This document shows, piece after piece, positions 23,130 through 32,177 of a DNA stretch of 64,000 nucleotides. Position 1 is the stretch's first letter. Each line of letters begins with the position of its first letter. A program made the position numbers and the translations under genes. Under the pieces are notes generated by a model. The model saw nothing but the letters and a program-made list of their open reading frames with translations, had not been told where the DNA came from and did no database searches. Source of the DNA: Caprella mutica (Eukaryota; Arthropoda; Malacostraca; Amphipoda; Caprellidae). The stretch lies in NCBI GenBank assembly GCA_947561585.1, contig CANNZV010001169.1, forward strand, positions 1 through 64,000. Reading direction: 5' to 3'.

Positions 23130-23293
23130 GGGACATCTTCTACTTTACTGGTCTGTGATCAACTGGAGACAGGACTGGAGACGAGTGAGCAATCTGAGTT
23201 GCCGCACACGTGTGGCATATTTGACACTCATCACTCCTGTATTGAGACTCATGACTCAGAGTGCTGACTCTTCGTCTGCCACCGCCTTCAAGC
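23130..23293 (-). repeat. Right arm of the inverted repeat inside hAT-1
   Basis: Read on the minus strand, it begins GAAGGCGGTGGCAGACGAAG and ends near ACCAGTAAAGTAGAAGATGT, matching the left arm at 20052-20378. The left arm is longer because of extra internal sequence. Confidence 0.65.
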
Positions 23294-23511
23294 AGTAAAA
23301 TTGAAAACTTTGTCAAACAGTAGAATCGAAAACTAAGACTGTAAGACATATTGTACACTTTATATTTATATATTCTGACATACAATCATGTATAGAGACT
23401 ATGAGTTATATTGACCAATTTAAGTACATTGAATATAATTATTTTATGATACCTAGATATCACAACCAATATTTACCAAACACATTGACGAATTATATGA
23501 GTGTGGACGTG

Positions 23512-23770
23512 TACAGTGAGTCACTGTGATGATGTACTATCAGAGAAAAGTCACTGTGGTGATATACCATCAGAAAAAAAAGAGTCACTGTGATAATGTA
23601 CTATCAGAGAAAAGAGTCACTGTGATGATGTACTATCAGAGAAAAGAATCACTGTGATGATGTACTGTCAGAGAAAAGAGTCACTGTGATGATGTACTAT
23701 CAGAGAAAAGAGTCACTGTGATGATGTACTATCAGAGAAAAAAGTCACTGAGAAGATGTACTATCAGAGT
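23512..23770 (+). repeat. 32-bp minisatellite of the hAT-1 family
   Basis: About eight copies of a 32-bp unit containing GAGTCACTGTGATGATGTAC and CTATCAGAGAAAA, with point variants. The same minisatellite at the same relative place occurs at about 29705-29943, so it belongs to the hAT-1 family rather than to the locus. Confidence 0.92.
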
Positions 23771-24113
23771 TAACAGTATAAATTATTAGATTTTAAATTG
23801 TATAGTAAATGTACTTGGTACTTTAAAGTACTCTAAAAAGTACTTGGTACCTACTTGTACTTTGAAAATACTTTTTTAATTGAGTACTTGGGCAACTTGA
23901 TGATGATGATGTCGACCCCTCCCCACTCCCGACACATGGGAGTGGGGTCCGTTCTCACTGCTCTCACGGCCCGCCAACCCGCGCCGAGCCACCCCGCCAG
24001 TAGGGAGGGGTACCGCCCACCCCAGCGATGCTGCGGGCAACCAAGCCCAGGGCCAGGGTGGAGGTGTGAGGTTTTGTATATTTGTGTGTGGTGTTTGGGG
24101 TTTCTCCTCCCAC

Positions 24114-25303
24114 CTACAATCCCAGGAGGACCCCCCACTCGGCGATCAGGGGCGCCACCCCCACAGGGTCAGTCCAGAGCTCCAAAGGAGTGAGAGAGGT
24201 TGGGAGATTGGGGTAGTTAAAGAGGTGTATGGTGTTGTGTGTGTGTGTTTTGCAGAGTGGACAGTTTGGTGATGTGTGTGTGTCAGGTGATATTTTGTGT
24301 AGGTAGCTGTGTAGTAGTGGGGATTTATTTGTTCTGAGTTGTGCAAGTTGTCTGCGTGTGTGTCGGGGTAGTGTGGTTTCATTTGTGTTTATTTCAGGTG
24401 CTTGGTCTTGTAGTATTTTGTTTTGGGTTTTTGATGTGAGATATGAGCTTACTATTTGTGTATGGATGGTTTTCATGTTTTGTTTGATGGTATCTGAGGT
24501 TGTTGATTCTGGGGTGGTGTCTATGTTTATTGTGTAGTTGTTGTTGTTGTCATGTATGGTTTGTTTCTTGTGTCTTTGGGTTGTGGGTAGTTGATTTAGG
24601 TGGTGGAGGGGGTGTTCTGGATCTAGTGTTTTTTGTCTATATTGAGATGCATGTAGTTTGAGGTGTTCTGTGAGTGGTAGTGTTTGTGTTTCGTCGTGTA
24701 GATGTTGTATGTTGGTGTCTTGTGTACAGCCAGTAGCAGTCCTGAGTGCAGTGTTTTGTATTGTCTGTAGTTTGTTAATGTTTGTGTTTGATGTTATGGG
24801 GGACCAAACTGTGTTGCTGTATTCTAATATAGGGCGTGTGATTGTTTTGTATGTGTGCAGTAGTGTTTCTTCGGATTTGCCCCAGTGTGTAGATGTTAGT
24901 GCTTTAATAATTTTGAGAGTGTGTTTGGCTTTTTGTGTAGTGTTTTGTATGTGTTGTGAGTATGTGAGCTTTGGATCGAAAGTGACTCCTAGAATTTTGG
25001 GATTTCGTGTAGTGGGGAGTATTGTGTCTTGTATTTGTAGTGTTAGTGTTTTGCTATATTTTGCTGGATCTGGTGTGAACAGTGTGGTCATTGTTTTTGT
25101 GGCGTTCAGTGTAAGTTGATTGTCTTGTGTCCAGTTGTGTATTTGGTGTAGGTAGGGTTGTATTTGTGTTTGTGCTGTGTGGAAATTTGTGTGTGATGAG
25201 AGTATAGTGATATCGTCTGCGTATGTGATGAGTTGTACTGTGGGTGGTGGTGTTGGTATGTCGGATGTGTATATGTTGAAAAGTGTTGGTGATAGGACGC
25301 CTC
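24114..25303 (-). pseudogene. LINE reverse transcriptase, C-terminal part
   Basis: About 400 residues continue the reverse transcriptase of the piece at 26332. LSPTLFNIY comes first, then the catalytic YADD (about residue 32), thumb and connection regions, and a C-terminal tail. The tail has CPLC...H, but the position normally held by the last cysteine of such a CCHC motif is tyrosine (HLFNY), which a single base change explains. The frame is open throughout, so the break is the inserted LTR and the missing N-terminus, not many stops. Confidence 0.85.
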
Positions 25304-25730
25304 TGTTATGATACAACTTACAGAGCTTATATTATATAGTAATATAGTATGTGTGGTACATAGGTAGTGTACTATTGTAGCAAACTGTACAGCTAGTGTG
25401 GTAGGCAGTGCAAAAGGCACGCAACCCATCCCTACACCCCCTTTGAGGTGCGAGTGCGGGTGACGACTTTCCCTCTACCCTCATTAATACCCTTGGCTCT
25501 CGGGACAATCGGATATATATGTTATGATACAACTTACAGAGCTTATATTATATAGTAATATAGTATGTGTGGTACATAGGTAGTGTACTATTGTAGCAAA
25601 CTGTACAGCTAGTGTGGTAGGCAGTGCAAAAGGCACGCAACCCATCCCTACACCCCCTTTGAGGTGCGAGTGCGGGTGACGACTTTCCCTCTACCCTCAT
25701 TAATACCCTTGGCTCTCGGGACAATCGGAT
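25304..25730 (+). repeat. Two exact 211-bp direct copies within the LTR-like insert
   Basis: 25304-25514 and 25520-25730 read the same base for base, separated by ATATA. Each starts TGTTATGATACAAC and ends GGGACAATCGGAT. Because the repeat starts at the element terminus, this may be a partial terminal duplication or a recombination footprint. Confidence 0.92.
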
Positions 25731-26331
25731 GTCCTCTCCCTTGTTCCTTTCTTTCATCTAATAACTTTATTGGTGAAGTGAATTATCAGTGACAAATTAT
25801 AGATCACGTAATATTAAAGCCATACGGGGGTATTAATCACACATTCATCGGACGACAATCAAAAGTTGAGTAAATAACCAACGTGATAATAATTGAGCAG
25901 AGAGTTATAGGTTCTATGTAATTAAATAGGTCTAATCAGCCATTGTCATTTATTTACTTTAGAAGCTGGATTCTTAGTTTAGTATTAAGGTTTATAATTG
26001 TTTCGGTAAAACCCTTTTTTTTCGATTTATAAATTAATTTTCGAATCATCTTAATATTGCAATTCATGATCAATGTCAATAAATAATAAGCAGTAATGAA
26101 TAAATTAATATTTAGTCCAATGTGTGTATCCATCTCCAATTTATGTAGGCATTGAATTGAGAAAAATTATATAATTGGAAATAGCTTAATTTATGGAAGT
26201 CAGATAACAGAAATCTGGAATATTGGAAAAGTGAATAATTAGCCATTTGAATTAAAAGAAAGACATCATTGAATCTTAATTAATCAATCAAAATAGGTAG
26301 CTTACGTAGTGACACAGAGGTGATCACAACA
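25304..26331. mobile_element. Solo-LTR-like insertion in the LINE RT gene
   Basis: The 1028-bp insert starts TGTTATGATACAAC and ends GATCACAACA (TG...CA with short inverted ends). It is flanked by the 4-bp direct repeat CCTC (25300-25303 and 26332-26335). It falls inside the codons for the conserved PQGG-LSP stretch, so removing it makes the target contiguous. No ORF. The form fits a solo LTR left by LTR-LTR recombination; the parent family is unknown. It contains a 211-bp tandem duplication. Confidence 0.75.
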
Positions 26332-26817
26332 CCTCCTTGTGGTACTCCTGTCTTCATGTGTCTATGTTTGGAGTTTGTGTTGTTGAATTGTGTGTAACTG
26401 TTGCGTCCTTTAATGTAATTTGCTATGTACTTAGTGACTGTTGGTGGGATGTTTGTGTTATGTATTTTGTGAATGAATTTGTGTATGTTGACCGTGTCGA
26501 AAGCCTTAGACATGTCTAAGGCTACAGACACGGTTCTTTGTGGAGGTTGTTTCATGTTAAAGCCCTGTGTGATGGTGTCGTTTATGATGTGGAGTGCTGT
26601 GGTGGTGGAGTGTTTGGCTTTGAAACCGTGTTGATGACTGTGATGAGTGATGTTTGGTGTGATGTATGTGTTTAGGAGTATTTTTTCTAGTGTCTTTGCT
26701 ATGGGTGAAAGTAATGAGATGGGTCTGTAAGATGTACGTGGGTGAGGGCTCTGCTGCTTCTCTCCGGAGATGTGGAGAGCAATCCGGGACCTTCGTGGAT
26801 GTGCGAGGTTTGCAAAC
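26332..26817 (-). pseudogene. LINE reverse transcriptase, N-terminal part (truncated)
   Basis: This segment encodes the fingers and palm of the RT: TSYRPISLLSP, GFKAKHSTTTAL, LDMSKAFDTVN (first catalytic Asp) and GVPQGG, where the LTR-like insert interrupts it. The upstream endonuclease region is absent. Sequence before TSYRPISL does not look like the expected family sequence and ends at the 13-bp duplication. Confidence 0.85.
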
Positions 26818-26904
26818 ACTTGGGCAACTTCTTCAAGTACATTGATTTACGAGTACTTGTACTTGGTACTTAAGTACTTTCGATGTACTTTTCGCCCATC
26901 TCTG

Positions 26905-27063
26905 ATTACATTAAAATGTTGCATACCTACCAAATTAAGCACAATGCGTGCTATAATTTATTACTTTATGTTTTTAATATGTGTTATGAAGCCATGATGT
27001 TTTTGCTGTTAACTTGTTAGAGGCCGCAGTTAGTTAGTGTGATGCAATTTACCTGCTTGACCT
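26905..27063 (+). mobile_element. MITE family A, second copy, right part
   Basis: It starts with the right duplication ATTACATT and follows the complete copy (ATGTTGCATA, GTGCTATAA) to the terminal GATGCAATTTACCTGCTTGA. TA follows at 27064-27065. Together with 19827-19912 it makes one MITE split by 7 kb of later insertions. Confidence 0.85.
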
Positions 27064-27065
27064 TA

Positions 27066-28169
27066 GTTAGGTACCACTGAACTGATTAAGAAACTATAGA
27101 AAGTTAGGATTAAATCTTAGGTTCTAATTAGATAAATTAAAATCCATATTTCCATGTGTGGCATGAAAGTCACCAGTTTAGCGAGGAAATGATTCAGATC
27201 GCCACCTTTAAGATACTTTACAGAAGAAATTTGACTTCCTTGAAGATTTACATTTATATGCTTCATGATTCATGTGTGTATCTATAATCTCTTGAGCCTA
27301 CTATTACTATTAGTAATACTGTAATGATATTTCTATTTTAATTTTATGAGTTATTTACAAATATGAAGTAAAATTAATTTACCTATAAATTTAGATATCA
27401 TACTATAATAGGTAAATTCTATATACCTTGCTAGCATCAACTCCATTCATATACTGTATCCCAAGAACAAATTTTTTATTTTGTTCTCTGCAATTTAGAA
27501 AAAGTTAACAAAATGCCAAATCATCAAAAAATTTCTGATTTATAATCTCTGAATCCAAAAATTAATGGTATCAAAAGATTAAAAAAACCTGAGGGTGATA
27601 GATGATTCATTTTGAGAACAAAAAACTAGTAAGCTGCAACTGTGGAATTAAGACTTGGTACTCAACTAATTAAGGCTTAATATGGTTATAGACTACCTAA
27701 CTTAAATACCTATTGAATTAATGATAGCTACATAATATCTGAAAATTATTCAGAGTATTCCTAGCCATTTCCTGTTATAATAGAAATAAAGTTGAACTAA
27801 AACACTGGTATAGTATTTGTATTTCCTTGAATCAAAATACTTAGGAATCTAGGATGTTACCTCCTACTTTAACTAGAACTATTTCATCAGTACTCGGCTA
27901 CTCGCTAATAGATACATTGCAATTGAAGATTTCTACCATTAAAAATCATAATTTATCGTAAAAAATATACCATTCGATAGTAGAAATTCTAATGAATACA
28001 CTGTAAAAAATTTAAATTAAAATTTCACTCGTAACTATTAAAATAAGTCAATTAAATGGGAGCGAAACCGTTTTTTATTTTATTTATTCCTATCTAAATT
28101 AAAGGAAGCGTAGCGCTTTGTTATGATTTCGACCAACAGCTGTTCAAACTATAAACGCCAGAATGGTCC
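27066..28169. other. Gene-free stretch
   Basis: AT-rich with no supported gene or element. Confidence 0.5.
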
Positions 28170-29081
28170 GGCCTGATACACTATAGATGGCCTTGGTCAT
28201 CCCCACTCATATGAGCTGTAGCTCCAGAATCTATAATCCAAGAATTATCTCCAATATCTTTGCTACAGAGAGCACTAGCATAAAGAGATCTGTCCTTTTT
28301 AAGATTACTTACTTCAACTATATTAGCCTGAGACACTTGGACTGTTTCGCTTGCATGTAATTCTTGTGCTTAAAACAGTCCTTCTTCATGTGACCTTCTT
28401 TATTGCAAAAGTAACAATAATAGTCTGCTTGCTTTTCACTGAATCTGAAACAGCAGCTCTGTTCGATTCTACACTTAATGCTCTGTTCACATTATTTGAA
28501 TCTAGTGTACTTAACTTTATTGCTTCACGTTTGAGATTTTCAGCGACTGCATTCCAAGATGGTACAGTTGCTTGTGATTCCAATGCTGTGACAATCACAT
28601 CGAACTGAGTAGGTAGTGAGGAGAGTAAACAGATGACTTGATCTTCATTACTCACTGCTTCATACAAAACAGCAAGTTCTTGAAAGATTTCTGTGAATTC
28701 CTTCAAATGAGCTTGAAGGTAGTCTTCTCATGTGAGCTTGAGGTTGAAAAGCCTCTTCTTCAGTCGCAATTTATTGGACCATGTATTTGCTTGAAATACA
28801 TTTTGTAGAGAATTCCAAACAGTCACTGGATAATCAGGTTCACAAACTATAAATAATTGGTGGGTTGATATAGATAACACAAGAATAGCTAACGCCTTAT
28901 TTTTCCTTGTGTTAAATGCATCCCGGATAGCCTGAGTTGCTGAATCAGCAGGAGCCGTCTCTGTCCCATCAACTATTGACATTAATCCTTCTTTAAGTAG
29001 ATACATTTTTACCTGTACCTTCCAAGTAGGATAAATGTTTTCAGATAATGGGGTAATCCCCAAGATTTTACCACTAGCCAT
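28170..29081 (-). pseudogene. Ty1/copia gag and protease start, decayed
   Basis: The ATG at 29081 starts a copia-type gag: an NYPTWKVQ-like region (here IYPTWKVQVKMYL), then the UBN2-like helical region with LSSLPTQFD. One in-frame TGA (28728-28730) cuts it, and the same frame continues after it. A CCHC knuckle (CYFCNKEGHMKKDC, about 28365-28410) follows. After a frame change comes the protease signature WIIDSGATAHM (about 28205-28240). Homology then stops near 28170, so integrase, RT and both LTRs are missing. The upstream side ends at a hAT terminus at 29132. Confidence 0.85.
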
Positions 29082-29131
29082 GATATGAAAACAATTGAAA
29101 CATAATTTATAACAGATTTATACTTCAATGT

Positions 29132-29943
29132 AACCAGAGATGAGCGGGATTGTACTTCCCAAGTACCAAGTAAAAATACTAAGTAACAAGTAAGTACTTG
29201 AAGTACTTTCTAAAAAGTACTTTGAATAATTACTTTGAAGTACTTTTTACAAGTACTTGTTACTTTCCAAGTAAAAAGTACCTTATAAAAGTACATTTTT
29301 TTCTTTTATAATAAAATGACAGTCAAACTTACAACGATGACGCTATGGTTGCTAGATGTTGCAAATTGCATTCAAGAGATTTAAAAGATTCGTTCTATTA
29401 TCTCTGTAAAATTGAATCTTTTTCCCATCTAGAAATTTATTTACAGCACCGTACGCACTATGGAACTGGATAAAAACTGTTCGATTTTTGTGTTGTCACA
29501 CACTAAAATCTAGAGTTTGAAGAGTCAGTCAGAAGAACAATAAAATCGAAACCAAGACATTGTATAATTTTATGTGAAGATGATATTTTATATATTCTGA
29601 ATTACAATCATGTATATGAGCTATATTGACCAATTGAAGTGCATTGCCTATTATTATTTTGTGATACCTAGATATTGCAACCAATTTTTTCCAAACGCGT
29701 ACATTAAAAAGAGTAACTGTGATGGTGCACTATCAGTGAAAAGAGTGACTGTGATGATGTACTAACAGAGAAAAGAGTGACTGTGATGATGTACTACTAG
29801 AGAAAAGAGTCACTGTGATGATATACTATCAGAGAAAAGAGTCACTGTGATGATGTACTATCAGAGAAAAGAGACACTGTGATGATGTAGGTACTATCAG
29901 AGAAAAGAGTCACTGTGATGATTTACTATCAGAGAAAAGAGTC
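29132..29943 (+). mobile_element. hAT-1 family deletion derivative, right end lost
   Basis: It starts CAGAGATGAGCGGGATTGTA, close to the hAT-1 terminus, with AAGTACTT-rich subterminal repeats to about 29300. It then follows hAT-1 left sequence (TCAAGAGATTTAAAAGATT, ATTTACAGCA) and jumps to hAT-1 right sequence (ATCGAAA, ATATTCTGA, ACAATCATGTATA) and the 32-bp minisatellite. The central hAT-1 part is absent, as in an internally deleted copy. It breaks off at about 29943 inside the BEL integrase, so its right terminus and duplication are lost. Confidence 0.75.
29705..29943 (+). repeat. 32-bp minisatellite, second array
   Basis: Seven to eight copies of the unit seen at 23512-23770. The last partial unit fuses directly with the BEL integrase sequence (GAGTCACTTTACTGAGCC). 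Confidence 0.9.
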
Positions 29944-30466
29944 ACTTTACTGAGCCAATTTTACGCTCCCAAGCGCCTCCAAATTGACAGGAGGCGGGAG
30001 GATTCAGTAACCACTCACACTGATGAGAAGCCGCAACTGAACGGACCACGCCAAAGTCCACATGAGTCTGAGCCTGATTAATAGCTCCTATGAAATTACT
30101 TCCATGGTCACTTCGTATTCTCTTGCAGGTGCCACGCAATGCAAAGAACCTTCTGAGGCCGTTAACAAATGAAGGGGTGTCCATGGACGACAACGGTTCT
30201 AAGTGAACGCCTCTAGTAACGAGGCACGTAAGCAGCAACACATACATCTTCTTGGTTGCGCTCCGTCTGCGGGTATTTACTCCGTCGTGTACTAGTAGAG
30301 GACCAAAGACGTCCAAACCCACGTTGGTGAATGGGGGAGTCCTTTCCAACCAATCACATGGCAGATGTGATCGTCTGCAAGTCACACAATCCTTCAACAG
30401 CTCTCTTAAGATCCTACGTCCATTTTCAAGGTGATACCCCTTCTCACGTATGCACCCATGGGTCAC
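29942..30466 (-). pseudogene. BEL-1 integrase, C-terminally truncated
   Basis: This is the continuation of BEL-1 pol in another frame. It holds the second half of the zinc-binding region (GCIREKGY...CVTCRR) and the integrase core with VGLDVFGP (Asp), IRSDHGSNFIGA (Asp) and GGAWERKI (Glu). The core is then cut off by the hAT-derived minisatellite. The usual C-terminal domain and the 3' LTR are missing. Its 5' end overlaps the previous frame at about 30444-30466, marking a frameshift in the zinc-binding region. Confidence 0.85.
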
Positions 30467-32177
30467 GTGGCACCCTTGATGGCCAATGGAGTGGTGTACC
30501 TAGGTGCCTTATCAAAAGAGAGCTTATGGGGTGTTTGGCAGGAACGAACACGGGATGTGCGACATCGAAGGGAGTGGCGTTCTTAAGTCGTCCACCCACT
30601 CTGATGAGACCTATGGAATCAAGAAAGGGAGACAGATTACCAATGCAATGATTATCAGGTATAAAAGAGACGTTTACTAGTAAATCAAAGGCTTCCGGAT
30701 AACTCTCTCTTTGCGCAACAATCAATAAACGGTCAATTGGGTTAATTTCAATGGATATCGGATTCCTATCAATATTCCTAAAACATCTCTCAATGAAGCT
30801 CATTATAAGGTTGGTCACTTTCACCAAGAATAGCCAACTGCTAGTTCTTTCTGCAGCGTCCGTCAAAGGCGATCTTTCACTAGCCAACGCGACCGTTCGC
30901 AGCGATACCTTCTCCTTCACCTCCTCGGGCAGCTCCATTTCCGAGAAGACTCCACATTCAAAGCTTCGTGGCTCGGAGCACTTTATGAACTCTGGACCCA
31001 CAAACCAGCGACTCCTAGACAACGACAATGGGTCTGAAGGTCGGGTGGCAATATCCACGGGATTGTCTTCACTGGGAACATATTGCCATAGAGCTGCCGG
31101 GGCAACCTTGTTGATGGATTCCACTCTGAGAGTTACGTATCGAAAAAATCGTCTGGTAGAGTTATTCAGATACCCAAAAACAACTTTACTATCTGTGTGA
31201 TAAGTCACGCTCTCCAATTCGAAGTTCTTCTCCCTGATGACGTCGCAAGCTAAGATCGATCCCTGAAGAGCGGCGCACAGTTCCAGGCGAGGGACCGACG
31301 TTGCAGCTCGGGGTGCAACTCGAGACATGGAGGTCACGAAAGCCACCTTAGTTTCTCGCAGAATATTGAACGAAACCAAGTATATAACCGCACCTATGGC
31401 TTCTATTGAGGCATCCGTAAATACATGTAGAGTTCTCTGAACTACTTCGCCAAAATCTGCAGATACAAAGCATCTAGGAATAGAAAGAAGGTGAGCTTGC
31501 TTGAGTGACAATCTCCAATCATTCCACAGCGGAAGATACGCAGAAGGAAGGGGACAGTCATAGTCGACTCTACGTGAACATCCACCAGCAACATCCATGG
31601 AGAGAAAGGCCCTCCTCTGAATCAAACGCCCAGTCAAGATCACCGGGGCCGCCACACCGATAGGGTCGAAATAAGAATTCACAATAGAGAGAACTCCCCT
31701 TCGAGGGAATGGCGCTTCAGGAACATCTGCTATTGCAACGAAAGAATCAGATGCTAAGTCCCACACGACACCGAGGGTTCTCTGAGGTAGAGAATCGTCA
31801 AAATCCATTTGCTTCCGATTATTGGCCACGTCGTCAGTTGAAAAAGAGCGTAGTACTCTGCTGTCAGATGCAGAGAACTTATGGACATTGATCCCGAACT
31901 CAGTCAACAACCTCTTAGTCGACATCAACAACTTTACTCCATCCTCAACTGCATCTACACTGGTCACTCCGTCATCAACGTAGAAAGAATGCTGAACGAA
32001 CTCGACAGCCTTCTCGACGTCGGGTAATGAAGAATTCAATGCTGCGTACCGCAACCCAAAAGATGCAACTGCAGGCGAGGAGCTCGCGCCGAATAATTGC
32101 ACTCGCGCACGGTAGGGGACCAAAATTTTATCAGGGTCATTACTATCGAACCAAAAAAATCTTAAATAGTCCTTCAT
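30444..32177 (-). pseudogene. BEL-1 pol: reverse transcriptase palm, RNase H, start of integrase
   Basis: 577 residues in a frame different from the upstream gag-pro frame. It shows the RT active site FYVDD (66-69), the preceding LFGASSSP turn, the BEL-type connection, RNase H (VFTDAS near 252, LELCAAL, YHTDSKVVFGYL) and the first histidines of the integrase zinc region. The frame break at its 5' edge (32174-32205) sits beside a short T-run and behaves like a one-base change. It ends in a second frameshift at about 30450-30480. Confidence 0.88.

Larger units (their letters stand above)
23899..26817 (-). mobile_element. 5'-truncated non-LTR retrotransposon inside hAT-1
   Basis: The 13-bp direct repeat ACTTGGGCAACTT occurs at 23886-23898 and 26818-26830, an unambiguous duplication. 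The element is on the minus strand. Its 3' end is a short (ATC)n tail (plus-strand GATGATGATGATG at 23899), preceded by a GC-rich 3' UTR. The 5' end stops within the reverse transcriptase, as in aborted target-primed reverse transcription. A 1028-bp LTR-like insertion divides the coding part. Clade not fixed; the trinucleotide tail and the RT motifs fit Jockey, CR1 or RTE relatives. Confidence 0.88.
19913..26904. mobile_element. hAT-type DNA transposon (hAT-1), non-autonomous, carrying nested insertions
   Basis: The insert splits a MITE and is flanked by the 8-bp direct repeat ATTACATT (19905-19912 and 26905-26912), as expected for hAT. The right end, reverse-complemented, is CAGAGATGGGCGAAAAGTAC, a typical hAT-like terminus, followed by GTACTT-rich subterminal repeats. 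The left end lacks the matching terminus and starts within sequence that is internal in the related copy at 29132. The terminal 150-200 bp therefore appears deleted, perhaps through the shared ACATT. No transposase ORF is visible. Nested inside are a foldback MITE, a second hAT and a LINE fragment. Confidence 0.8.

Noticed and set aside
23512..23770. Regular 32-bp repeats resembling a CRISPR array
   Set aside because: Units are contiguous with no unique spacers, there are no cas genes, and the same array occurs in another copy of a eukaryotic hAT element.
24658..25119. Plus-strand open frame of 153 residues
   Set aside because: It is antisense to the LINE reverse transcriptase, whose motifs are clear on the minus strand.
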